Assembly: GCA_012274445.1 (NCBI GenBank) | Contig: JAAROD010000095.1 | Coordinates: forward strand, 372,001-436,000 | DNA from: Sclerotiophoma versabilis | Taxonomy: Eukaryota; Ascomycota; Dothideomycetes; Pleosporales; Didymellaceae | Length of the DNA: 64,000 nucleotides | Direction of reading: 5' to 3' | Translations under genes and position numbers: made by a program | Shown: positions 35,332 through 46,621 of the stretch, piece after piece | How the letters are laid out: each line of letters opens with the position of its first letter | How positions within the stretch are numbered: the first letter of the stretch is position 1 | The notes under the pieces: generated by a model | What the model saw: only the letters and a program-made list of their open reading frames with translations | What the model was told of the DNA's origin: nothing | Database searches by the model: none

Positions 35332-36225
35332 ATGGATCAGGCCAAGCTGGCACGCATGCAGGCGTCGGTGCGCATTGGTACGTTGTCTCCCGTCATTTTA
35401 GGGCCATTGGGCCTTCTAAGAGACTCTGTTCTGGAGCTTGAAGGGCAATGGATTGACTGACATGTGTGAACAGGGTAAGCAGACCTCATCTTCGAATTTT
35501 GGCAGCCCCGCTACACATGATCACGAATCAACGAATCCCGACGAAACCCCCATTGGCACTTCATGCACACGAGATCTAGGCCTCTGGCGATATTGGACAT
35601 GGAACACGAAGCTAATCGGGCAATACAGAGGCAAGGGCACACCCCGCAGGAAGGTCAAGAAGGTCCACAGGGCCGCTGGTACCGACGACAAGAAGCTCCA
35701 GGCCGCGCTTAAGAAGCTGAACGTCCAGCCCATCCAGGCTATTGAGGAGGTCAACATGTTCAAGAGCGACGGCAACGTCATTCACTTCTCCGCACCAAAG
35801 GGTGGGTCCAAGCATTCCTTTCATACATGGCGGCATTGGAGGACCTGTACCAGGCATCTTGCACGAAGGGCAATGAGCGCTACTGGATGTTGAAGCTTGC
35901 CAGTCAATTCATGCCGAGGAGTCGAAGGAGTACATTTGCTAACATTGGTTGTACAGTTCACGCCTCGGTACCCGCCAACACCTTCGCTATCTACGGCGCT
36001 GGTGAGGACAAGGAGCTGACTGAGCTCGTTCCCGGTATCCTCAACCAGCTCGGCCCCGACTCGCTTGCATCGCTGCGCAAACTTGCCGAGAGCTACCAGA
36101 GCATGCAGAAGGAGAAGGGCGAGGGCAAGGATGACGACGAGGACGACGACGACATCCCAGACCTCGTTGCTGGCGACAACTTCGAGTCGGCTGAGAAGGC
36201 TGACAACAAGCCTGACGTCGAGTAA
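35332..36225 (+). CDS. EGD1: Nascent polypeptide-associated complex subunit beta
   Basis: Ribosome-bound chaperone subunit that pairs with NAC-alpha at the exit tunnel. Encodes 162 aa. Exons: 35332-35377, the single base 35474, 35629-35801 and 35957-36225. The N-terminal ribosome-binding helix MDQAKLARMQASVRIG continues into GKGTPRRKVKKVHR, followed by the NAC barrel (KKLNVQPIQAIEEVNMF, NVIHFSAPKVHASVPANTF) and an acidic tail. The doubled Gly in RIGGKGTP is conserved as far as human BTF3. It is obtained only if a lone G at 35474 is kept between a 96-nt intron ending AACAG and a 154-nt intron starting GTAAGC. Skipping it and using the acceptor two bases later would give RIGKGTP, one Gly short. 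Family assignment is firm; the splicing mode is an inference. Confidence 0.95.
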
Positions 36226-37548
36226 GCTGGCTTTAAATTGAGCAGCCGAGGGAGCGAAGTGTGTAGAGACTTCGCGGCGCGAAGATGCAGCGAAGCTCTA
36301 CAGGTGTCTGGCCATGGGTAGCACGACCAACCCCATGCAGTCGTCAGCTTCGTTTGAGTTGGGCAGTTGCGGTGGACCGATGATGCGGTCGCCAGACTGG
36401 CGTATCATGAAAGATATGAAATGAAAAATATCCCAGCACGCAACAAAATTTGTTCTATAACATGGTAGAATATGTGATGGCGTATCCAAAAAGAAAAACA
36501 AGACTAATTTTATTCCACGGATCCGGCAACTTATAACAGAATCCCCTGCGTATTGGGAGAGCTAAGACCAACGTTCTTCAATCAGCAATAGCATCAAGGG
36601 ATGGATTTTCAATGTGTGAAGGTATTCGACCCTCTTTTCACAGCTATCAAGATTGAGGTTTATAAACTTGCGAGAAGTTTCGTGCTTGCACGAGTATGAT
36701 TGAAGCAACGAGGCGGTTGACAAGATAGCAACGACCCTGCAACTCCATAACAGTCCGTGTCCGCGTGACATCAGCAACTACGACATGAAGTGACGATAAC
36801 TATTAAACTCGGATTCTCGTGTCCCAATCTTCGCGCACAGCTGCTCTCATGTCAGCAAAGAGTCAGATGTTAGCAGGCGAACGCACGAGATGTAGGAGGC
36901 AGTCAATCTATACTTGCTGTCTTTTTGTTTACTTACAAGTAACGTGAAGACAACAGACAGCTGTACTTAATTTACGACATCTATCATTGGCTTGAAGGCC
37001 TCCAAACTTGGCATCTAGATACGAGATGGAGAGTAGCTGCACAAGCTCTTCTGCAACATAGAGGCATGGGATACGGATGATGGACAGCCTTGTCGGCTCA
37101 GGCACGCCCCCAATGGAGCTGCCGAGACTAAACCGCTATAAGCTTAGGCTAATAGGTTTCAACCATTGTTTCCGATGTCAGCCTCCACCAACACACCAAC
37201 ACAAACGCGATGCACAAGCAAGTACAACATCTTCGCAAACCACTGCACTTTTGTATCATCTGAATGAGTGCTCAGAAAGCATGCTAGAAATGCAATCTGT
37301 TTAAAGTCTCTGGCATCTCAGCATCATTGTTACACCACTAATCATTGTACGTCTGCTCTAACGCTACCGAGCTTTCGGCTCCCCATACTTAGTCCTGAGG
37401 CACGCTGAAGCGTTGGGCAAGCTCAACTTTATTTTAGGCGCCCCGCTGTCTTGACTCTTTACTTTTGTCGTGTCGCAAATGTTGTTGACTTTCTTCTCTA
37501 TCCCCTTCTTTTCCTTCGATACCCTTTAATTCTTCAAACACCACCACC
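36226..37548. other. Interval between NAC-beta and the AIF-like gene
   Basis: About 1.3 kb with only short frames lacking motifs. The last ~100 bases are C/T-rich, as expected for a fungal promoter. Confidence 0.5.
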
Positions 37549-38829
37549 ATGAGCACAGAAACAATCCTCATCTTAGGCGGCTCCTATGCCGGCATCAGCG
37601 CCGCACACTACGCCCTGAAGCACACGATCCCGCAACTACCCAAGAAAGACGATGTCACATACAATGTGACTCTCGTCAACCCTTCGAAAGACTTGTACTG
37701 GCGCTTCGCTGCCCCCCGGGCCCTCGTGAGCAAGCAAATGATGCCGTACGACCAGATCTTCTACCCCATCGAACCCGCCTTTACATATGCGTTCCCGAAA
37801 TTCAAATTCATCCAGGGCACGGCTACGCACGTCGATGCTGCGGGTCAGAGTGTGAGCGTGACAACTGTGGATGGCGAAACCCAAACGGTCCCCTACGCGG
37901 CGCTCATTATTGCGACGGGGTTCACGACACCGAGCCCACTCTTCACACAAGCAACCGATCGTGCGGCGCTGGAGGCTGTCTACGACGCTTTCCAAAAGGG
38001 GCTTAAGACTGCGAAGACAGTAGTCATCGGTGGCGGCGGACCCGTGGGCGTCGAGACTGCGGGCGAAGTTGCTGAGATCCTGAATGGGCGACCGGGCTTT
38101 ATGGCGGCAGGACCGAAAAACGCCAAAGCTGCTGTCACCTTGATATGCGCGGACAAGAAGCTTCTCCCCGTCCTTCGCGAGAGCATTGGCAAGACGGCAG
38201 AGGGCTTCCTCAAGAAGTTGGGTTGCAGCGTGACTTACAATACGCGCGTCGTCTCAGCGACCAAAGCCAGCGACGAGGAGGGCGCAAAGACAAACGTCGA
38301 GCTTTCGAATGGCGAGACAATTAAAGCAGATCTCTACATCGACGCTACAGGCTCACGACCCAACACCTCCTTCCTGCCCAAGGAGTGGCTCGACAACAGG
38401 AGCAAAGTAGCGTGCAACCCAAAGACGCTACGCGTTGAGCACGAGTCGGCCGGCCCCCGTATTTACGCCCTCGGTGATGTAGGCAGCTACACGCGCGGCG
38501 GGGTTATGGATCTCTCGCTTGCGGTCCCCGTCGTCATGACCAACCTCAAGCAAGACCTGCTCCGCCACCTCTCGGGCACTGTGTTCGCGGGCGACAGACA
38601 TTACGTTCCGAACACCAAGGAGCAGCAGATCTGCCCGATTGGCACGCAGAAGGGCGTTGGCGCGTTCAATGGATTCAAAGTGCCTAGTCAGATGGTGTGG
38701 ATGATCAAGGGAAGAGACTACCTTATCTCGCAACTTGCACAGGGCACGGTGAGGGGGGATCAGTGGAAGAAAGAGACGAAGTTCACACCAGTGCAGGATT
38801 TTGGTAGAGCAGGACTGAGCCAGGGGTGA
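37549..38829 (+). CDS. AIF/AMID-like FAD-dependent NAD(P)H oxidoreductase
   Basis: Single-exon gene of 426 aa in the pyridine nucleotide-disulfide oxidoreductase superfamily, close in layout to fungal AIF2/AMID-type proteins that oxidise NAD(P)H and have been linked to cell death or redox balance. The FAD-binding strand is ILILGGSYAGISAAHYAL. An ATGF block (LIIATGFTTPSP), the NAD(P)H-binding GGGGPVGVETAGEV and the second FAD contact YALGDVGSYTRGG occur in the family order. No CxxC redox motif is visible, so it is not a disulfide reductase. No mitochondrial presequence is evident. It starts with the ATG in ACCACCATGAG, and length is normal. Physiological electron acceptor unknown. Confidence 0.9.
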   Translation: MSTETILILGGSYAGISAAHYALKHTIPQLPKKDDVTYNVTLVNPSKDLYWRFAAPRALVSKQMMPYDQIFYPIEPAFTYAFPKFKFIQGTATHVDAAGQSVSVTTVDGETQTVPYAALIIATGFTTPSPLFTQATDRAALEAVYDAFQKGLKTAKTVVIGGGGPVGVETAGEVAEILNGRPGFMAAGPKNAKAAVTLICADKKLLPVLRESIGKTAEGFLKKLGCSVTYNTRVVSATKASDEEGAKTNVELSNGETIKADLYIDATGSRPNTSFLPKEWLDNRSKVACNPKTLRVEHESAGPRIYALGDVGSYTRGGVMDLSLAVPVVMTNLKQDLLRHLSGTVFAGDRHYVPNTKEQQICPIGTQKGVGAFNGFKVPSQMVWMIKGRDYLISQLAQGTVRGDQWKKETKFTPVQDFGRAGLSQG

Positions 38830-39093
38830 CGTGGTGATGTTCGTGGGTTAGGTTTGTGGCTTTTGTTGCATCGCGTCCGGATACCCTGGAGATAATACAT
38901 AATACGTCGTAATGTTTTGGTTCTCATTAGTGTCTGCAAGCGTTTTCGACGCTTTTGTGGCGGACTTGGTTATGCTTTGTATATGCTCTTTCCCTCCGTG
39001 ACTGCGTGGATCTGCTGTGAACAATTGCAACTGCGAGCCCGCGCTTGTTGAACGCTGGATTTTCGGGCGATGTTTTGGTCCTTTCATCAACAC

Positions 39094-40122
39094 TCATGTC
39101 CTTCCATCAACGGCCCCCTCGACAACACCCCACCTCTCTACTGCCCTTTTTACCAGCGCCTTCATCATATCCCTCCCCACAACCCCACCGCCGCTCTTTT
39201 CCACGCGCCTGATTACCCCCCGATCAACAGTAACCGTCACCATCTCCCTGCACACACCCTCTTCAAACGCATCAGGATCACTCAGCACCCAGTCCTCCCC
39301 CTTCTCTCCATCGCCCTCGCCCCTGCCTTCAAACACAGCAAACGAGCTCGGTACTGGCAGGCCGCGCAAGTTCAGTGATCTAGCTTCGCTGGGATCATCG
39401 GAGCACAATATCCCCTCGTACTCCTCGTCGAAGAACGCGCGCGGCAACTTTGTGTTCTTGAGGGCGGACAGGATGGACAGCCATGCAGCATCGAATGCAG
39501 CGCCGTCGACGCTTATGAAGACGACGTCGAGGTACAAGACCCAATACCCTTTCAGTTCCGTTTCTGGGGGAGACTCCGGGTCCTCGGGGTTCGTAGTAGG
39601 TGTGTAGGTTATGCGCAGATCGCGGGGGCGCAGTAAGTGCGTTGAGTGCAGCAGGCTGCGTATCCGTGTGATCAGGCTCTGTGCGAACGTCGACGGCGCG
39701 TTGCCGGGGATGTGTGCGGGCGTGGAGCCGGTGCTAAGTTCGACGTTTGGGACGAGGAGTCGCAGACTCTCGACTTCGTTGCCTTCGGTGTCTGCCTCCT
39801 CATCGCCGTCCACATCGCCGTTGGCGTTTACTGCGGCGGGCGAGGATGTTTCGGGGGTATCATTGTCTTTCAGTATCTCTGCGCGCACGCCGCACACGAC
39901 GCTGGTGTTGCCTAGTCGCACTACGGCTGAGCCATTGCAGTGTGTAAGACTCCCCGTGTTTACGCCAGGCGCGCGGAATTCATGAGCAGCACGACCATTA
40001 GCGCGGAGAGCGGTCTTGCTGGCAGAGAGATGCGCCTGGAGAAATGGATGGGGCGAGACGGCGGCGAAGATGGGGCGTGGGAACGTGAGAGCGGGTGGCG
40101 GTGCGGAGGCAGCGGTCGCCAT
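39094..40122 (-). CDS. RRP43: Exosome complex subunit Rrp43 (RNase PH-like)
   Basis: Non-catalytic ring subunit of the RNA exosome, which trims and degrades RNA in nucleus and cytoplasm. Intronless, 342 aa. The RNase PH fold is seen from PHPFLQAHLSASKTALRANGR through NTGSLTHCNGSAVVRLGNTSVVCGVRAEI, then LLVPNVELSTGS and YWVLYLDVVFISVDGAAFDAAW, ending in the conserved helical part. Two acidic insertions are present: one around residues 88-115 with Asp/Glu repeats, one near the C-terminus rich in Gly, Glu and Asp. The assignment to Rrp43 rather than Rrp42 or Rrp45 is by overall resemblance. Its 3' end faces the 3' end of the AIF-like gene. Confidence 0.88.
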   Translation of the reverse strand: MATAASAPPPALTFPRPIFAAVSPHPFLQAHLSASKTALRANGRAAHEFRAPGVNTGSLTHCNGSAVVRLGNTSVVCGVRAEILKDNDTPETSSPAAVNANGDVDGDEEADTEGNEVESLRLLVPNVELSTGSTPAHIPGNAPSTFAQSLITRIRSLLHSTHLLRPRDLRITYTPTTNPEDPESPPETELKGYWVLYLDVVFISVDGAAFDAAWLSILSALKNTKLPRAFFDEEYEGILCSDDPSEARSLNLRGLPVPSSFAVFEGRGEGDGEKGEDWVLSDPDAFEEGVCREMVTVTVDRGVIRRVEKSGGGVVGRDMMKALVKRAVERWGVVEGAVDGRT

Positions 40123-40626
40123 TGTGTGAAGTTGGTGACGTTGTGTAGGAAATTTTGGAGCTTGAGCTTCTGCATGGCGCTAGGGTTGAGTTTAAAGCTG
40201 GTGGGGCGTGGGGAACATTCCACCGTCACCACTATCCACTACAACCACACGAAAGCTTAAAAGATGATATTGAAGTACGAGTCGTGGTAACATTTTAAAC
40301 AAGACATAGCCTACAATAGGAGGCCTCTCCGAAAAGCGAGCCCGCCCAACCGGATGCCAGACCAAACGCCCGTCCATCATAAATGTCGCCGAAAGATGCT
40401 AATATGCTGGCTGAAATGAAGTCTCAAAAAATGCTGACAAGAACGCCATTGAACATGAGAAACAAATGGAAGAGACTGAAGGATAGGACGGAAAGACCAG
40501 GTCGATCCAACTTCTTCGTTCCATCCTCTCGGCCATTGTATCCAGAAAGCCTCCCATCCCCTGTACCCATGGTATCCAAACGTGCCAAAATTACCCTTCG
40601 TCAATTTTCATTACTTGGTGACCGTC
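40123..40626. other. Interval between Rrp43 and the NIMA kinase gene
   Basis: Promoter of Rrp43 and 3' flank of the kinase gene, both on the minus strand. A minus-strand frame at 39960-40232 overlaps the Rrp43 start and is probably leader sequence. Confidence 0.45.
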
Positions 40627-42985
40627 TCACCTTACGATCCTCTTACTTCTTACAATAAACGGACTGGGCATTTCCGTCTCTACTTCTGGATCCCAGACCG
40701 CTGGCTCCTTGCTCTTTAGCTTTATTGGACTCCTGTACCCAAATCCGCGCTTTCTGATCCCCTCGTCGTCACTCATAGTTTGGACAGGGATGCCTCTTGC
40801 TTGCTGAAGCTCTACTAATGTGCGGCCTTGCACGCCGCCGTTATTGCGCATTGCCTGAATGCGGATGGCTTCGTTGCCCTTCTTCGACTTGAGGCCACCA
40901 GCAGGCTCAGAGCGTGCTGCTGAGGCAGCTGTGGGCTGGAGATGTGTCTTCCGGGGTGATGGGGAGAGGGCCTCGGTGGACTTCGACTTTGGTCGGTTGG
41001 GCGATGTGGCAATGATTGGAACAGCAGAAACGGGTCGGGGCTTTCTTGTTGGTTCGAGGTTTGGTGCACTGCCTAAGCGGTTGTAAGGTTTGACGAGCGG
41101 GCGCGCTGCGTTGGCGAGGACCTTGAAGGGATCTTCATTCGCAGAGCGGTTGCCGTTAGCACTACGGGCGCGTGTTGGAGATGGAAGAACGGGGAGGTCG
41201 TCGTCATCGTCAAAGTCGCCATTCCATTCTTCTTCGGTCGGCGACGGAGGCACCTCGGCCTCCCACCTTCTGGCTCCGTCTTTGGCAGCAGCGAAAATGT
41301 TCTGACGGGAAACCATCTTGCGGGGCGAGAGCGACAGTCCTGCAAGCGAAGCTGGTGCTGGAGAGGGTTCACCCATCTGGACATCTACAGGCGACGCAGG
41401 GACGTTGGGAGCGAACATGGTGCGCGCACGCGAGAGAGGAGCACGGTTAGGGCGCTTGAGTTTGGCTGTGATTGTGACTTGTTCAGGGTGCTCTGGGGAG
41501 TCCTCAAGCGACAAGGCGGAGATGTCAGTGCCACTACCAAATCCAGAGTTGGTACCAAGTGTGCTTGTTGAACCACTCACAACAGCTGCGTCAGTATCAG
41601 CAGGGAAGAGCAGTTCCTGTTCTACTGGCTGCATGATGGGGGTGTTTGATCGCGGGGCGAGCTTGGGCGAAGTGCTGGGACGCTTGGGGTGCTTTTTCAA
41701 GGCTTCCTTGACACGTTTCTGTACTTCTTTCTCGAACTCGGCTTGTAGATGAGCCAACTCCTTCTGGATGCGCTCCTCTGTCTGGAGCTTGACCTGTCGC
41801 TCAATCTCCAATCGAGCCTTTACTTCCCACTCTCGGCGTAGTTGGTCGTCGATATCCTTGCGCATACGTTCGATGGTGTTGGCTGCTTCCTGTTCTCTGT
41901 GCGCTGCTAGCCTTCTCTGCTCTTTCAGGTCCTGTCCCAGCTTGACGACTTCCGCCTCCTTTCGCATCAACTTGACGATCGGCAGGTTTAGCAGCGCGGC
42001 GGTGTCCGGTCGGTGGTCTGGTGTGACTTGCAGGCAGCTAGCAATGACTTTGCGCAGCTCGGCGGAGTAGCATGCTGGTATGTCTGGGTAGCGGCCGGAT
42101 TTGATCTTCTGGATGAGGTCGAAGTGTGTCTTTGCATTGAAGGGCGGCTGCTTCGCGCACATCTCGTATATTATGCATCCCAACGCCCAGATATCTGAGT
42201 GGGGGCCATATTGCTCCGCCTTACAAATTTCTGGCGACATGTAGAAAGGGGTGCCGACGTAGGTGGAGGCAAAGTCGTGCGATTGCAGGATCTTGGAGAG
42301 ACCGAAGTCACCGAGCTTGACCGAGTTGTCGTCGCCCAGGAAGACTGTTGTTGTTATTGTCGTTAGCGTCCACGCTCGATCGATGGTAGTTGGTACGTCA
42401 TCAGAGCCCACTCACTGTTCTCAGGCTTCAGGTCGCGGTGCAGAATCATGGGCTTGGAGCGCGCGTCTCGAGAGGGCTTTGCGTTCGCAGCGAGCCCCAT
42501 GACGTTGCGGCCGGCAGCTGGCGGGTCCTCGCCGTAGTGGCAGCGGTATAAGGCACTGACGATCTGGCTGAAGATGCTCCAGACAAACTCTTCTTCGCAC
42601 ATGAGGTTCTTGTTCTTCAAGTCGCGGATGACGCGTCCCAGGTCTCCATTGCCGCAGTATTCCATGTACAGGTGCAGGTCCTGGCTCGCCTTGATGTGGT
42701 CGCGCTCGAAGTAGGCAACGATGTTGGGGTGTCGAAGCTCTTTGAGGATGGACAGTTCGGCCTGCAGCTGCTCGCGCTCCTTCTGCGACATCTTGCAGTA
42801 GCTGATCTCCTTGCGGCAGAGGATGTAGCCATCGGACTTGCGCTTGACTTTTCTGATAATTCCAAAGGAGCCATGTCCTGCGGTGGCCATCAGTATACCA
42901 TTCCAATTCCAAGACATGGTCCCACCATCGCGGCGATGCACGCACCAATCTTCTCCAGGACGTCGTACTTGTCGTCCTCTGGCAT
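40627..42985 (-). CDS. NIMA-related serine/threonine kinase (NimA/Kin3-like)
   Basis: Mitotic-entry kinase family. Exons 42985-42946, 42877-42416 and 42344-40627 give 739 aa. The 40-nt first exon supplies MPEDDKYDVLEKIG, completing the glycine loop GHGSFG across a 68-nt intron; without it the start of the kinase domain would be lost. Further motifs: catalytic Lys in LCRKEISY, HRDLKPEN, KLGDFGLS, and GTPFYMSPE with the activation-loop Thr. A Pro/Ala-rich insertion (GEDPPAAGRNVMGL...) lies before HRD, which fungal NIMA kinases commonly have. The kinase domain is followed by a coiled coil (KLGQDLKEQRRLAAHREQE) and a long Ser/Pro/basic tail. Divergent from the ankyrin/BTB gene with under 300 bp between start codons. 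Confidence 0.95.
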
Positions 42986-43270
42986 AGCGGCGATGTATCA
43001 CTACTGCGCTGAATACATGCAACGGAAGGTACAAGGGAGGGGTGGGGTGGGATGCTGCGGCGTTAGTAGGGCCTCGAGGTATGCGATGTTGCGGGCAGAC
43101 ATGTCCTTTGATTGTTTAGCCGGGTTTGGGTAGGGGCCCGTCGACTAAGCAACCGCGCACGAGGCTGCTGGGGTCCACTTCGCCGCCTTATCACCGAGGC
43201 TCTGACGCCACCGCTCAAAAGATGTGACGACCATTTGGTGCAGGGCGAGGAAGCACTCGCATTCGCCACT

Positions 43271-45239
43271 ATGGACAGGGACGTCAAGAAGAAGTACGAG
43301 CTCGAGGCTGCGCTCGCGACGGAGGCGCAGGCCATCTCCTCTGGCCAGCTGAAGGAGGAGAATCCGCTGGACCTGAGCGATGACTTCCGCTTGTTCTGCG
43401 AGGCGTGCCGGCGGGGCGACCTGAAGGTCTGCCAGGAAATGATCTCGCAGGGCGTAAACATCAACGCGCGAGACAAATACGATTACACCCCTCTGATTCT
43501 TGTAAGCTGGCCTGTGCCATGTGTTCTTTAGCGTGCGCTGACCGTCCAAGGCCAGTCTCTGCGGCCACTACGAGGTTATCCGGCTGCTGCTTGAAAATGG
43601 TGCGCTCTGTGAGCGAGATACCTTCCAGGGCGAAAGATGCTTGTACAATGCCCTCAACGACCGAATAAGGAATCTGCTGCTATCCTACGACTACGCGAAA
43701 TCCACGAACCCTCTGCAACCGCTTGCCGCGCACATCACCTCGCTCCTCACACGACCGTCGCCCAAGACCGCCGACATTGCAATCACCGCCTTTGACCAAA
43801 CCTTCCACCTGCACAAATTCTTGCTCGCCGCAAGATCTCCCTACTTTGCAGAAAAGCTGGCAGCAGCGCCGTCTACAACATCATGGAAACTACCGGACAA
43901 GATACCTGCCGAGTCGCTGGCAATGGCCTTGCAGTACCTTTACTTCCAGGAAGTGTCCATACGCCGGGCTTTGATGGGGTTGAGTGACGAGCAAGAGTTG
44001 GTCGTGCTCAACGGAATTGATAAGATCGGCAAGCAGCTGGAAATCGAGAGGCTGTTTGAAGACATTACAGAAATCGACGATCGGAGACGGTTACGGCAGC
44101 GCAGAGCGGACGAGTTGTCAAGAGGCCGAGACCAGTTGGATAATTGGTTCCAGAACAACATCATCAAACACAAGAGGGTCATCGATACAGACAAGGTTGA
44201 CAATATCAAATGGGACCGTGACAATTCTATTTTTGCCGATATTCTACTGCGCGCAGACGAGGACGAAGCGCTCGAGCCTGAGCAGTCTGGGGCTTCGACT
44301 CCTGCTACAAGGACAGCAAATGGACTGCTCAACGGCCTCCCCGTCGGTCCTAGGCAGTCGAGGTCTCCGTCACGGCAGCGCAAGCCTCGCAAATCGACCG
44401 TGTACCCTGCGCACCGCGCGATGCTGTTGCGATCAGAGTACTTCTTGACAATGTTCAGCTCGGAGTTCAAGGAAGCGCAAGAAACACCACATCTCCAAGT
44501 TATAACCGTAGACTGCTCACCTGCTGTCCTGGAGACGATTTTGACCTTCATGTATACCGAGCGCGCAGACTTCGGTCTCGACATCGCCATCGACGTGCTC
44601 TTCGCTGCAGACATGCTGTTCATCGACAAGTTGAAGCAGCGCGCTGCGATCATCATTTCAGCATTAGGTAATGGCTCTACGTCAGCTGTGGAGTCAGACA
44701 ATCCTCGCGGTGAGACTGACGCGGATGAAGTAGTCGACGTCTATGAGGTCCTCCAAGCTGGTTGGGAAACGAAGGTTCAGCGTCTGGAAGAGTTCGCAGC
44801 ACGGTACATTGCCTACCGACTTGAATTCTATATTGACGAACCCGAGTTCGCTCAAATTGTCCAAGAATCAGCCAATAGGGTCAAGGCGCGTCAGGAGACT
44901 GATACCGTCGAACTGGTTGACGATATTCGATACTACCTGTCGGAGCGCTTCAGGCTTCGATTTGAAGACAGTGGGCTTGACGAAATGATGGATGAGGACG
45001 CCGCGATCAAACTTGCTGAACAAGATCTTGGACTCCCCGTCGATCAGCTGTCTTTGAAGGACAAAGACCAGGAATGTTATGAGCAGGCTGTCCCCATCGA
45101 GCAGCAAATTGCTGCTGGTGCTATTCGAACGCTAGATGGTGAGCCCGTTGGCGACGAATTCTTGCAAGACGCTCAGAATTACCAGATCTTGCTCGGCAAG
45201 ATTGATAGTCTGCTGGAGCGGCTCAACCTAGACGCTTAG
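43271..45239 (+). CDS. Ankyrin-repeat and double BTB/POZ domain protein (ABTB1-like)
   Basis: Probable adaptor; BTB proteins of this layout often recruit substrates to Cul3 ubiquitin ligases, inferred from domains alone. Exons 43271-43501 and 43551-45239, 639 aa. The N-terminus has ankyrin repeats (FRLFCEACRRGDLKVCQEMI, then DYTPLILASLCGHYEVIRLL). The first BTB domain begins around ADIAITAFDQTFHLHKFLLAARS; after a charged linker and a basic Ser/Arg stretch the second follows (VYPAHRAMLLRSEYFLTMF). The C-terminal third is alpha-helical and acidic. The frame is open upstream to 43112, but MDRDVKKKYELE at 43271 is the most natural start. The 49-nt intron has a CTGAC branch. Shares a short divergent promoter with the NIMA kinase. 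Confidence 0.92.
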
Positions 45240-45765
45240 ACATAGATCGGTATCAATATAGACAGCTAAATGACGACTTCTGGAAGCATCTTGGACCTCA
45301 TTAGGCAACGGCTACATTTTGAAATACTTCAATCTTCTGGCGATACATGCCACCGCATTGCCAGTCAGCCTCCGTTTCTCCTCAGACACATTCGTCAACT
45401 CCTAAACGCTTTGCACAGGGCTACTCTTCACGCACAACAACGAAACACGGAAATAAAATCTAGCCTCACAATCATCCGCATGTTTGCTTCGGGTGCTCAG
45501 AAACGCTCATAACTCCCGTTCGTCGATAGCACACCGTGACATCATAGCGGCGGGGTAGCTCAAGCTCCACCAGATGCATCCGCGTACCTTGACAAATACC
45601 TCTCTACAATATAATACGTTCAGTTGCTCATACTAGGACGGCTTCTTGTTCTTCGTTTTGCAAGACAGCTTTCGAGCAGCAGTTCCAAAGCTTGCATACA
45701 TCTCAATTGCAGCACAGACTTACCATCAGTACACCTATTATTACATATCGATACAAACAAGAAAG
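45240..45765. other. Interval between the BTB gene and the dienelactone hydrolase gene
   Basis: 3' flank and promoter sequence; no gene recognised. Confidence 0.5.
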
Positions 45766-46621
45766 ATGTCGACAGAGAGCACACAGTCGCAGGCGTGCTG
45801 CAACACTCCCGCTGTTACCAGCGGTACCTACAAGGAGAAGGGTGAATGGATCCAGGCTGATGGTCTAAAAACATGTACGTCTACGCGCATACTCCCTACG
45901 AACCGCATACTAAAACTCGACAGATGCTACTGGTTCCAAGGATGCAAAGACTGGAATCCTAATTGTGTACGACATCTTCGGCTTCTTCCCACAAACACTT
46001 CAAGGTGCCGACATCCTCGCATACACAGACAAGGAGCAGCAATACCAAGTCTTCATGCCTGATTTCTTTGAGGGCAAGCCAGCAGACATTTCCTGGTACC
46101 CGCCCGACAACAAGGACAAGGAGAAGAAGCTCGGCGAGTTCTTCCAGACACAGGCTGCACCACCAAAGACACTGCCGCGCATCCCTAAGATTGTTGATGA
46201 GCTGAGCAAGAGCAAGGGTATCGAGAAGTGGGCAATTATCGGCTTCTGCTGGGGTGGAAAGATTGTCAACCTTTCCGCGCAGGAGAACACCAAATTCAAG
46301 GCCGCTGCAGCCTGCCACCCGGCCATGGTTGCTAAGGACGATGCTTCCGGTATTACCATTCCCTACATCATGCTGCCGTCTGGTGATGTAAGTTCTCCCC
46401 TTGGTGTACAGGAAGACCGATACTAACCATTTTTGAAGGAACCGAAGGACGATGTCGAGGCATGGCAGAAAGGTGTCAAAGTTCCCAATGTCGTCGAGTG
46501 GTTCCCAGACCAGGTGCACGGTTGGATGGCTGCGCGCGGAGACCTGTCGCAGGACAAGGTCAAGAAGGAGTATGAGCGCGGCTATAAGCTGGTCTTGGAC
46601 TTCTTCCATAAGCACCTGTAA
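45766..46621 (+). CDS. Dienelactone hydrolase family protein
   Basis: Alpha/beta hydrolase of the DLH family, which opens lactone rings in aromatic degradation; many fungal members act on unknown esters. Exons 45766-45874, 45924-46387 and 46439-46621 give 251 aa, the normal family length. The nucleophile is the Cys in IGFCWGGK, the Asp of the triad lies in MLPSGDEPKDD next to intron 2, and the His is in QVHGWMAARG. The N-terminus has a Cys pair (SQACCNTPAV) common in fungal members. Intron 2 contains a perfect TACTAAC branch site. No signal peptide, so probably cytosolic. Confidence 0.93.
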
